Positions 47,223 through 59,794 of a stretch of DNA of 64,000 nt are shown one piece after another. The first letter of the stretch is position 1; every line of letters begins with the position of its first letter. The notes beneath the pieces were generated by a model, which saw only the letters and a list, made by a program, of their open reading frames with translations, had not been told where the DNA came from and made no database searches. The position numbers and the translations under genes are program-made. Origin of the DNA: Rotaria macrura (Eukaryota; Rotifera; Eurotatoria; Philodinida; Philodinidae); NCBI GenBank assembly GCA_900239685.1, contig OENT01000580.1:1-64000 (forward strand), written 5' to 3'.

Positions 47223-49993
47223 GAAGCCCAAAGTTAGGAAAATTCTTGCTATTTGACTTGATATTAACCAAGTTCTACTGAATGAAATTCTCACAAGAAT
47301 AAATATTAGCACTTATATTCAAAAAGTCAAGTAGTGTTCAAAACAAAATTTTTTATTGAATTACTGTAGATCAGAGTTTTAAAAGAGAGTATGCGTGTGA
47401 TGGAAGTCAATGAGTGTGACTGAACATACGTTTGAGTTTACTGTGGGCGCAGTTGTGAGTGTGTCTGGGTGTGAGTATGGGTAAGTTCGAGTATCATCTC
47501 ATATAATTATCCAAAGCTACGCGTATGCATATACCCTCTATCTTCTTCGAAGTCCTTACTTAACTCTATACCCTAAAATAAAAATAATTTTACTTTGTAA
47601 AGAACAATACAATAGAAGGGATATCATTGCCTTCTACTTGGCGATCTTGATTGTTGCTGGTTCAAATGCTTTTTTCGAACACAAAGAGATGTGAAATACT
47701 GATAAAAATGAAGCCTTTCGTTGAATGTCGAGGACATGAAGAATCGAAAACTATTTATCGCTCCCTGTTTTACTTGAAATTTTATACTCCTTGAAAATCG
47801 ACGTCCTCTCGAACTTCAAAAAATTGTTAACAAGTTGATACACCAACATGAAATCGTCTCCTGGGTACTTTAAAAGAACTCTTTTTTCAAAAAGCTTTTT
47901 TAGTTCCGTTGAAATTTTCGAAGATTTCGTAAAAACTCGGCAAGGTGTTCTATTAAACCAAGCAAGTTTTATAATTTTGCAAGGAGACCTTTTTGTTGCG
48001 TACGGTCGGTCCAAAAAAGGTTGGTTCTTCACGTGTACTCTGGAGTGGAGAAGACCGTTTCTTTTGTTTTTGCAGTTTACTAAACCTTTTCTTTAAGTTC
48101 GATAATCAATTGATTCTTTTAAAGTGCATCTCATATAGAAGGGGAAGCATTTTTCATTCCAGCGTGGTTGCCTTGTTCTTATCTGAAAGATCTCCATTGT
48201 TCTTCAAGCTAAGCTTTTAACACATGTATATAGATGAAATAAAATCACAGAAACAAAAAGATCGATGGTTTAATATAAAATCGATTTTCTAAAAATTTCC
48301 TAAGAGAGACGGAGGTGTGTCACTGAAGAATAAAGCCATATCCAACTATATCTGGACCTAACGAGCAGTTTGGTGTAATAGGTAATAACTCTATAAGAAA
48401 TTGTATTAAAATTTTCATTAATGAAACCTCTACTCGACTTCGAAGGGTTTACAGTCATTCTGCCAGTCCACATTTGTAAATGAAGGTAATTCGAATTGGT
48501 GTTTTCTCAGTGATCAGATCAAAATGAAGTTTTAATTCTAATACTGGTATTATACCAATCGATATCAAATGAGAATAGAAAAGAGTGTACTAAGTTGCAA
48601 AGAATTCTCATATCTGAACAGATATATCATCTCTACTCATCGGCGCTCAATGGCTCAATTATTATTATTAAAGACAGAAAAATAAGTGGACGCGTTATTG
48701 AATGTCCCGAAGTGAATTTGTAATCCTTCAGTTTCGAACCTGATTCACAACACTGTAAACAGCAAAACTACTTTGAAGTGCAGAGCTTCTTCCTATATTA
48801 AAGTTTGAAATGTATGCCAACTGATGGTTAGGAAGTACATGTGTACTCTAGCATAAATCATGATAGAGTATTCAGGAGGGTGTGATTGTGGACTCCATCC
48901 TTATGAATATCCACTCAGAGTCAAAACGACACCAGATCACCGTCTATAGCCATTCATAAGCTCGTCGACACTGGTCTCCTGTAACAATTTAAGCTTTTCC
49001 GTACGTCAATAAATGTATGCATAGATCAAAGAAATTTCTTTGCTATCCAATTTACTACGAAGAATGGGAGGGAGAAGTTCGAAATAAAACATCTCGACAT
49101 TATAAAGATCAGTCAAGTACGCCAAACGCTAAAAATATCAAACGTGTGTTAAGATTCATTTATTTTACTTTGCTACAGCTGATGAAGGTGTGAATAAGAA
49201 GTGAATCTTCATCCTGCCCATTCAAACGCATGACCAAATCCTGAACAGTAAAGCACAATACTGTTAGTGATACTGAATTTTGGTACTCAATAAACCATTT
49301 TTAAGCTGCTTATTTATGACATTTTCAATCTTTTCGACATCTAACTAGCTTCGATATTTTTCCTGTACATATTTTTCGTTGATCTTTCTAATTTATATCA
49401 CTAGGGAAATTTTTTGCTCGTTAAAATTAGGCTTCTGTTTCGACTGCATGCCACACAGAAATGCAAGGACGGTTTCCATTGCACCTGCAGTTATCGATTT
49501 CTTATGAACGAAAGAACACGTTACCGACGGCAGTTCTATTGGTCAGAATTAATGAAACAATGCTGTTTTATCAGGGAATACTTGCCACAGCTACACGTTT
49601 AATATTATAGAGAACTGTATCGAAGTTTAGAATCTAATTTTGACACACAGGACCCATGAAGGGAAGAACAGAAAGTCAAAAAAATTTCCTTATTGAACAA
49701 AACAATAAACATTAAATGTAGATTGAAGAGATCTATGTTACGATGTATATTAGTCATTTAGAAATCGAGAAGTTTGTACTACGAGGAAAAATAGAAGTTA
49801 GACTTCTTTGCAACTATCGACTCACTCATTCCATGGATCATTTAGATCAAGAACTGTTCTGTTAATTTTAAATCGATTATTGATGCCACATAATGTAGGA
49901 GCAGGGTATAATTGTAATCTGACAAAATTATTTCCGGTAGCATCAAAGTTACACTCTAAAAAAAATTGTTTTTTGTCCTAAATCTACAAAAAA
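47223..49993. other. unassigned AT-rich region
   Basis: No supported exon or RNA gene. Overlapping frames at 47751-48220 on both strands lack any domain. Confidence 0.4.
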
Positions 49994-50270
49994 GGTTCGG
50001 TAGATTTGAAAAAGTATCCACTTACCTCTAAAGGCTTGTAAAACGATTCTTCAGTTCTGCAAAATATGTAAAGGCTCTTCCTCTCGGCACACTGGAAGAA
50101 TCTTCTCCTATAAAACCTGTTTCTGGTGTACGAAACTTATAAAAAGGCTTCATAGGACAATATTTATTCTCGTGAACCCGGTGGAAGAACCCTTACAAAT
50201 TTCGTAGAACTGAAGAATCGATTTTCAAGCCTTTAAAGGCAAGTGGATGCTTTTTCAAATCTACCGAACC
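49994..50270. mobile_element. 277-bp foldback element
   Basis: The left arm begins GGTTCGGTAGATTTGAAAAA (49994) and the right arm ends in its inverse at 50270. The arms are about 88 bp and run inward to CTCTTCC (left) and GGAAGAA (right) with roughly one mismatch in eight bases. No coding capacity. I infer an old foldback MITE or hairpin repeat. Confidence 0.6.
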
Positions 50271-52258
50271 TTTTTCTTGGGTTTGGTAAAAAAGCTATGT
50301 TTTAAGTTGTCTCTCAGATGTGGATCATTATTGAATTGTTTCTAAAAACGTGACCTGGATTTCCTTCAATCATACGAGAACAAAAGTTTAACTTGTTCAC
50401 TCAGACAATTTTAGGAAGCAAATGTTTAAGTTCTATTCTCAAATATTCACACCCACAGCCACACCCACCTTTTCCCTGTGTCCCTTATGCTGATGGCTTC
50501 ATTCGTTGCAACACATCAAAGTAGCACATGAAAACAAGAATGCTACTCATTCGAATCAAGGTGAAGCCTTCAAAGTAACGACTTGTTAAACATACTACTA
50601 CTACTTCTACACGCTAATGTAAGGAAGGCGAATGTTTTAAACAGCTTTTTTTTTTATTTCGGAGCGGAAAAAATCATTCGGAACACGATTAGATCCCTTA
50701 TACTTGATTTAGTATGGCAAACAGTATCTCTAATATGGAGTATGGGCTAAAATTGGAGTAATGCGCTTTCTCACCTCGACGAGCCTACATCGATAAAATG
50801 TCTTGCTGTTAGTGCTGTAAGCCAAAACAGTCGTTTGTTCTCCTTATCAGTTTTCATCTGAAAGATGTATTATCATCAAGTAACTTATCTGTGTCACTTT
50901 TTTACAGTGATACTATAGTAGAACGAAAACTGAAGAAAAAACAAGACGAGTTGTAAGAATATAGAACAAAATTTTCTAGATTTTTTCGAATCACGTTGAA
51001 AATGAACAGTTTTGGAAAAATTCACCCACTGGCTAAGTATCAATCATTATCAAATCTGTGAATTTCACAGGTAAGATAAAAATCTATTGAAAATTCAATC
51101 TAATTCATCATTTTAAAGTATAAAGTAATGCGTGCAATCTGATGAAGAGAAAAATTTCCTTTGCCAGAACATTTAAAAAATAATTAATGAGTTAGTAACA
51201 TAGTTATCACTTTCTAAAAGTTTTTCAAGAGAAAAAAAACCAACAATTTATCGAGAAATAACAACGGTGCCATTTGGTTACAAGAAATAATACTTCGTCT
51301 TTCATATCTTTGAAGTTCAGAAACATAGTATTGGCCACCGAATTTCTTGGTCGTCATCACGATTTTTGCACCATTCGCTAGCAGTTACATATGTGCCTTG
51401 AAATTGCCTGTAATCGTATAGTGACCTTTTCATGATGGTTGCTGGCGCTATGATGCTAGAAGTTACCGAATTCGAATACTCAAATATGATTGAATCTTAA
51501 AAGACTCATACTAACAAACAAAGTCTTCTTCGAATCAAAACATGACTGATGGAATAAGAAAATCTTAATAGATGCTAGAAAAACACAGCTCATTTGCGTA
51601 CTATTCATTGACTGAAAGAATATAGCCAAAGACGATTCAACAGAATTGATCTGAAATAGCAACAACCTAGAACGAGAAAACAACTAATGCACAGCGGCTG
51701 CTCAATTGAAATTTTCGGCGACAAGATGACATCTGATTGCAAGAGACATAGAAAATTCGAAACCAGCCGACCATAAACTGTGTTCTATCAGTTAGCTCAG
51801 GAGCTTTTTTCCACTTTTCTTTTGTTAAAAACTATCTTTAGATGAGTGTGAAGAAATTGAAAGTTTCAATGGATATCTCTATTCATACCCATTGCTAAAT
51901 TGATTTTCTCTTGATGAAAACTGATTGACTACGACGTCTATTAAATTCTGATCTTTGCCTGATCCCGTTTTTCAGTGATCTTTTGTTTTATTTTCATGCT
52001 ATTCCTTGTCTGTGACTTGATACATGCCTTTGTGTGAGTCTCTGTGGTTAATAAAATTATCAGATTCTTTTTGTATGAACTCTCATCACTTTTCTGTTTT
52101 GATGATGACAATAGTATTAACATACGAATATTGAATTTGTCAACATCTGCTTTTTGGCTTCTTATGTAATGTGTGATGTTTAATCACAACTGAGTCTTGC
52201 ATGCATTGCCTCTTATAGATCGAACTTGCCATCCCTTTTATATTTGCATCAATACAAT
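50271..52258. other. unassigned spacer upstream of the CD36-family gene
   Basis: No gene was recognised. The 3' portion should hold the CD36-family promoter, but no specific element could be supported. Confidence 0.4.
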
Positions 52259-54390
52259 ATGGTCGAACGAGTGCGTTGCAAAGCGATCGTACTAAGTATT
52301 GTTGGTGCTGGATGTTTTGTACTTGGTATTCTTCTTCTTACGCTTGGTGATTCGGTCGTGGATAGAATTATCAAAAAAGTATGAATAATCTTTTTGCCTT
52401 AAATAATATCACACTGTTTCGTATCTTTTGATCAGGAATGTCAATTACGAGAAGGAACAATGTTGTTCAAGAATTGGTTAGCACCTCCTGTAACAATTTA
52501 CATGTCAGTCTATATATTTGACCTTCAAAATCCACTCGAATTTCTCAGTGGATCGAAGCCACTTCTTATTGAACGCGGTCCATTTGTTTACAAGTGAGAT
52601 AAATATGATGCTACAATCGAATATAATCTATTTGTCCTAATTCTAGAGAAGAGCGAACGAAAGCCAATCTACGCATCTATGAGAATGAAACAATATCATA
52701 TCAAGAACCACGTAAATACATCTTCGATCCATCACAATCTGCTCACGAAGAAACGTTCAACTTTACTACCATCAATGTTGTATATATGGTAAACATGTTA
52801 ATCTATGAGAAACTGATGAGTCCGCATATTTGTTAGTTTGTTTTTCTTTCAGACTCTAGTCAACTTACTGCAAATGGGGAAAATACCAGATACTTATCGA
52901 AGTATTATAGGGGATCTTTTAATTAGTCTAGAAAAGCCATTGATGGTGCGTTCTGTTCGGGATTATCTGTGGGGTTATCAAGATCCTCTGTTGCATGAGC
53001 TCAAACGGCTAACACCTGAATTCGTATGGGATGATCGAGTGGCGCTGTTCGGCTCAGTCGTAAGTTATTCTGCCTAATTTTCTCAATGTTCAAAATGGAG
53101 AATCACCTTTCGACATGGTCGCTTTGTTTTTAATTCTTAATAAATCATGCATGTTTTAGAAAATGTCATGAATCTCTATTCTTTTTCAGATCGATATGAT
53201 TGCCTATGATACATTCTTGATTAATAACGGTGTAGGTGCCGATGCTAGTGGCGCAGAACGCATTAGTCAAGTTGGTGTACTCGAAAAATTTAATTTTTCA
53301 ACTAGTTTACCGATTTGGTCGGATAGATTTGCCAATATGATAAATGGAACAGACAGTACAATTTGGCATCCGAATGCAAGAAAAGACGAACGAATATATG
53401 CGTTTATTCGAGACATATGCCGATCAGTGTATTTGACGTATAATGAAACGCGCAGAAATTTCGCTGGCATCGATGTCTATCGTTATACTTTGCCACAAAC
53501 AATATTTTCGAACTCGAGTGAAAATCAAGGTTTCTGTATGAATGAGACCAGCATCAATAAAACCCATGTACTGCGTTGTTTGCCTAGTGGTCTTTTTACA
53601 CAGACTCCATGTCAACATTGTGAGTACATGCTATTTCATTTGTCAAGAAAAACATTTCACGCTATTGTGCTTAAAAATATTTAGTAAATATTTCTGCCAT
53701 CGATTTTCCATTACCTATCATTGCATCTAATCCACATTTTCTTGATGCCGATCCCATAGTATCAAATACAGTTGATGGTATGCATCCTGATGATAACTTA
53801 CATCGAAGTTTTGGAGATATAGAACCGAGAACAGGCAGTAAGTATTGTTCGAGTGAAACAGACATGGGTGATTTCATTTGAAACGTTCCTAGTCATTATG
53901 AATGGGTCTCGTCGCTTACAATTCAATATAAATGTTGTCAATGATTCATCGATCAGGTATTACGACAAATTTTATTCTCATCTAATACATCTTAAATATA
54001 ATTTTTGTTCCAGTTCGATCTCTAGTATTAGAGCAGTTATTTTTCCTATGTTCTGGGGAAGTGAAGTGAGTATTTTTATGAAATAGGTTTTTCTTCGCGG
54101 AACGAAAGTTTTGTATTTTAGCACGCTGCAATCGACGAGCCCACTGCGAAAATGTTTAAAAATCTCGTTGTAATACCTCTTCTGATGTTGACCATCACGA
54201 AATACTTCTTGCTAGGTATCAGTGCTTGCTTCTTCGCAGCCATCTTTATCATGCTCATCGTTCATCGACGTCGGGTAGGTTATTCAAAATCTGAACTGCA
54301 TTTCATATCCTATCTTTGTAGAAACAAAACGCGGGTATAAATCTTTCATCTTCAGGGCTGAATGATACTTCACCAGTGCTTCGTCAATGA
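52259..54390 (+). CDS. CD36/SCARB/LIMP-2 family scavenger receptor
   Basis: Ten exons: 52259-52378, 52436-52593, 52647-52788, 52853-53059, 53190-53619, 53685-53837, 53893-53956, 54014-54065, 54122-54274 and 54322-54390. The phases close to give 515 residues. CD36-family proteins bind lipoproteins, lipids or lysosomal enzymes and move lipid through an ectodomain tunnel. Visible features are an N-terminal membrane helix (about 8-30), NPLEFLSGSKPLLIERGPFVYK, the YIFDPSQS segment, VRSVRDYLWGYQDPLL, a large N-glycosylation-rich ectodomain (N-x-S/T near FNFST, INGTD, YNETR, FSNSS, NETS and NKTH), cysteines for the family disulfides (CMNET, CLPSG, PCQHC region), and a C-terminal membrane helix (about 465-489) followed by RRR. 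Both termini are cytosolic. The tail is short and lacks an obvious acidic-dileucine LIMP-2 signal. Paralogue identity within the family is not decided. Confidence 0.95.
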
Positions 54391-57300
54391 AAACATGTAC
54401 AAAAGGAGTATTTATACAACATTAGACTTATTTTTGATAAGCCGTCCGATGTACTGTAATTTTCATGCATCATATTTTATTTTTGCATTGATTTATTTTC
54501 TGTGTACGTCACACTACTTCACTAGTGGAAAAATCAACTGATTGATATGATCAAGACGGAATCATGGAGTTCTTCATTGAAATAATTCTCAAGACTCTAA
54601 GAAATCAGATATAGTTTACCCTAAAAATTTGGCTCACCTCTATCTTGCCCATATTGGCGTAGACATCTGCGGGAACTGTACTTAAATATTAGCACGACCA
54701 TTAACGCAAGGATAAAAAGAAAGAAATATTTACTTCTGGTTTGTTCTGCTAAATTGTTTTTTGATTCAAGAAATTAAGTAAAAGTATTTATATGGTTGGA
54801 TCCTTTCATTTTCTTGATGTTATAATCTTGTTCTCAATTTCAAAACCTATTATCACTATCGACAGTACAAAACATTTAGAAAAATCAACATTGATTTATT
54901 GAACAATATCAATTTATAGTCATCGACTCATACCCTTAATCGGATCAATTGTTCTTTGAATTAATAAGGTGAAAAAATTAGGTAAATAAAATATGTGAAT
55001 GAAAATAATCAATTTCAACATGACTGAAGAAATCAATTTTGTTCATAGTAATCAACAAGTTTCACAAATTGCTTTTTTTAATGTTCTTCCAGAATGTGGA
55101 AAAATGAAATCAAACATTTAAAGAATGACTTTTTATTCAAGATTGCAAAATGGTTGATATTGAGGAGCTATGTCGACGGGTTAAAGTCAAATTCGACTAC
55201 TAACTCCACTGATGTAGTCACCTCTATCGGTTCATAGAACAGGATAACTGAGTTATGATTAGATGGAATCGCAGTAAGAAAAGACTAGTGAAGGTGAAGT
55301 GGTGATGATGAAACAGAAATTCATCGGCATCTTTACATCTCTAGTAAATTATGAGACTCATGAATAGATTAGATAGTGTTTTGTTCAAATTTAAAAGAAT
55401 CCTTATGATCAATAACCAGAAAACAATCAAAAAGAATTGTAATTTTCCTAAATCGTTTTCAATCAATAGATATCTCATAAAACTTGCGACATTACTATGG
55501 AGTTTTCTATGTGCACAGAAAATGAGCAATCTTGAGAAAATATTTGCCTTCTACAGGTATAGAGTAACATAAAAACTTACCTGACTATGTGGACGTAAGT
55601 GTGTTATGAATGACTGATTCATCAATATATCACCTTTTACTACGAACGCACACGCAAAGCCACACTCTCAAACATATAACCTCACTCAGAGATGTATATT
55701 CACCTTTGTAAGTATTATTTACATTATGAAGAAAGATTAATGTCACGATACTCAACAAAAAAGTTAGATGTTTTTAAAAAGTGAGTACGTGAGCAAGAAT
55801 TTTAATATATCTTGTAATTCTGTACACATTCTAATCTGATTCCTACTTTTCTGATCGATATCAGAGCTCGATTCTATTTACCTTGAACTATATACAAAAA
55901 TTGTTTTCTTTTGGAAAAGATTTCTGTCTGAATATCGTGGTTGAACAGAATCGTCTAGCTATGACAATCAAGAAACATTAGAATCTGGAAAGAAATGTAT
56001 AGATACTGTAATCATAACATAGTAGTGCGTTTCGTCGTATTCATTAGAATAGTTTTCTCTCGATTCCGATTATTTACTCGTATCAATTTTAATTTTATAA
56101 ATTCTGATACAATATATCATCTAGAAGATCAATATTTGACCGTTGCCAAAAGTTTTGAATGAAGAATAAAAATCAGTCAAACTTGATATAAATGTAAGTA
56201 TGATATTGGTCGTAGGTTCATAATGATGATTAAATAAAAAACGGTTAAATCTAACAGCCCTTCTATTCTCTTCTGATCACAAAAGTATCGAAGGTTAGGA
56301 GAAGAAAGTTTTAAAAAATATTTATTTATTCGTAGAAAAAAATGATTCGTTGAACGTATGTGTATTGTTCTTACATTTCGATAACAAAAATAGTCTTGAA
56401 ATAATTTAAAATACTTGAAAAAAAAAGCAGATGTCATTTTGCGCACACGCATTCACAAAAAAGACCTGCATTTACGAACATGAAAAGTAAAACCAAACCG
56501 TCATCTATCTACAAGGCACACTTTAGACATGAATACGTGAGAACAAACTAAAATTCAAAAAACAAACGAATCTCAAAAACCGGGTGTAGACTACTGATGA
56601 AAAAATACAATAAACTAAAAAAAGCTCTTTTTTATCGATCTCATGTTGACATGGAATATGAGGAGTAGTTTCATTAATTCGATGTTTCATGAAAACTATA
56701 TCGTTAATAACGTTCAAATGCTGGAAGATCATAGAAGGATTGGTAACGACTGCCAAGTGACATTGATGACCCACTGATAACTATCTCATTTTTGGAAAGA
56801 GAATCATTTATCATGAATGAATCGCTTGAGATCAAATTGAAACCGCCTATAGAAGATAAGGGTGATTATTTTTTATGTTAATAAAATTTTATTTTATTAT
56901 TTATTCATACCAAACTATTTCAAAGTTTTAGAAAGAAACAGGTCGTAATAATACGTCAAGAATTAATTTCGAAAAATTTCTAGTGAACTTGGCGTAGATC
57001 ATACGAATTTTACTTCCTAGATAGTTATGCTCGTGTATGAGGCTTTTGCTCTTAGAGATATCTTTGAGTATTATTTAAAACAAGAGATGTTCTCAACTAG
57101 ATAACTATTTAATGAGTAAGTTGGAATTAAGCTGCAGTACTTTGTTCTCATCTTGATAGGATAAATGTCTTGATACAAGGCAAACTACTAGGAATTTAGT
57201 CCAATATCATTGAAAACAACTATCTGGGATGCACCTTGCATGCAATTACTTGAGTGAGCTTTTGCTCGAATTAATACGACGATGTTTTTAATTTTGAAAC

Positions 57301-57980
57301 TACTTTTTTGTTTCAGACTTTACATGATGAATTCTACTTGGAAGTTTTGTGTCCTTTATTAAAAAGAATTTCAAATTTTCGACAGATACTCTTAAAGGAA
57401 TGTGTAGTTTCATTAAATTCTTTGTCGATATCTCATATAACAGTTCACTGACAACGGTAACGCTAGTCAGTGTTCATTCAACTTCTCGTAGGATATGAAG
57501 TCAGTGAACATTTCTATTATGGTCTCTCTCTTGGTTTAAAACCTTCTGTGAACGATTCAGTTCTAATTAGAATAAATCGATTGATACTTTTTATAACTGT
57601 TATTTTTATGATGACGATAATTAATGTTCACGACATAGTTCATAGATTGCCTGTAATTGTTTATCTATGTCTCTTTGGCAGAGGTTGCAATCCTTTCACC
57701 ACCTATCATTGCATTGAGTTTTACGAAATAAGAAAAGCTACTTCCAAGCTATAGCATAACAACTTTGATGTATTATATCTAATAAGCACATGTAAGTGAA
57801 GACGTTTTAGATTCTTACTGAAGTCTAGAATAAATTATTTGCATTGATCAGGTGCCTCGATAAAGCAAACAAGGAAAATGCATTTCTAATAGAAGAAATC
57901 TTGATTAAAAGATGTCCTTCATAGAAATGATGAACTTCTTCAAATTTGGCTTTTTACAAATACAAGCATAAAATACGCAT
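54391..57980. other. unassigned AT-rich region
   Basis: No supported exon. Frames at 55341-55572, 56177-56774 and 57470-57754 have no domain or splice partners. Confidence 0.4.
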
Positions 57981-58165
57981 ACATTGACGGTGTCTCAACG
58001 TTGCGCTGAGCACCGATATCAGTGTAGTCAGTGAGTATCAGTGCTGCAGTGAACGCCGATAAGTGTAATCAGTGTAGTCAGTGGCTTTATACTCACAGTA
58101 TCGATAAAACTGATATCAGTGTAGTCAATATTACAAGAGACTCACTGTCAGTAATTTTCAATGAA
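57981..58165. repeat. ATCAGTG/GTCAGTG motif cluster
   Basis: About 180 bp with at least eight copies of (A/G)TCAGTG, several as ATCAGTGTAGTCAGTG (near 58018, 58068 and 58119). CATTGA at the left edge is inverted relative to TCAATG at the right edge. I infer a small element of the same motif-rich type as others in the window. Confidence 0.45.
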
Positions 58166-59794
58166 ACTGCACATTCCTAGAAGAGACTTTCTTCAAAATT
58201 TTTGAACTTTTTTTAAAAATAGGAAGTACTTTCGTAAAAATTTCTTATTCAGACAATTGAATACTGTTCTTCTTTCGACAATAAACTGTCATTACCCATT
58301 TTATTAGATACTCTTTGATTTCGATAACTGAAGAGAGAATATTTGAAGATATAGAAGCATATTGGAAATTCAAATGGTTAACAACTCATCTAACTATCTG
58401 GTAAAATCTTCGAATTGATTTTCAGAAATTATATTCTGAAGCAACTTTTCGTATTGACTTAAACTTGTAATGATTTCAGAATAGATCAGACAATTCATTT
58501 TTTCCCAATTACATTAGATAAACACTAATAACTTGTTCTATGTAACAGTTTATGTTTCAACTCATCGATCTCGACTCACTTAGGAGAGCATCTCGAGAAA
58601 TATAAAGCTTCATATCGAGTCCATCAACGATTTATCTTTCCCAATGATCTGATATCTGTATTTTAATATCTCTTCATAAGAGAACGAAACTAGAATTTTA
58701 TGGCCAGATTGAAATAGGGCTCCATCAATAAAGAAATAATACGGTTGGAATCGACATTGTGAAATGCCCGTATCTGATTAGCTAGATACTGTCGTCTTGA
58801 ATAGATTCAAAGAGACAAAAGTCTTTCAATCCATTTAAAATTTGAATTAGAAAAGGAGACAAATTTTATGTTATCGTCTATTGTCTCTTGAATAGTGAAA
58901 AATGAATTCCTGAATATTGGTACGCTAGTTTTGGTCTCTGATCAAAAAGTAAATGATATTCTTCTTTTGTTTTTGATTAATTTAGATCCTCTCGTTTCAA
59001 TTTATTTTAAGGCATCTTCACGTATATCTCAGGAGAATCTTTCCAATAATTCAATCTGACAGGATTCTGATTGAATTCACTGCAGAATCAAGCCAACCCT
59101 TACTGCTAGTATTCGATTCTAATTAGTACTCAAGTAATCATCTAGGATATAACCATCAGTTTCAATATCGAATTGTTCCATCTGCACTATAGTTTCTTAA
59201 ATTTTTGCAAGTGGCATATAAAATGTGCTATTAGCAATAGTACATATTGAAACTCATTTTTATCGCATTATAATATATGCAGTGTCACATGATTCAAGCA
59301 AATTTATGAAATCGGCTTGATAGATCTTCATGTCGAAACATGTAATTTTGTTTAGTTCAATGCTATTATGAACTATTGCACGAGTTAACATGAAGCTGTT
59401 CATCACATGCGGGTGATTTGAACGAGTCGTTAACCACATCATTCCATCTATAATCTACACAAGCGGCATTGTAAATCAAAGTAGATTTGACTGACCTATC
59501 GATCTACTGTTGAGAACTCTGACGAAAATAAAGTAAGGATTTTGTTAAAAGTTTTAATCGATAAAGAATATTCTAGTAAGTGTAGTTTTTGCTGCAGTCT
59601 TTTCTCGTCTAGCTTTGAATAAAAAAAATTTTAGACTTTTGTTTTCTAGTCTTAAGTGTATCATGAAATGAACTTACCGGTTTTACAGAATCGATTTTGA
59701 TTTATGTGTGCGTAATAAATAAAAAATAAGAAGAAGAAGAAAACGTGTAAAGGTGAAGATAATCATGTATTGGTCCATGGCTTTTTTTCTAATA
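58166..59794. other. unassigned spacer below the TTLL gene
   Basis: No gene was recognised. It should include the 3' untranslated region of the minus-strand TTLL gene. Confidence 0.4.
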
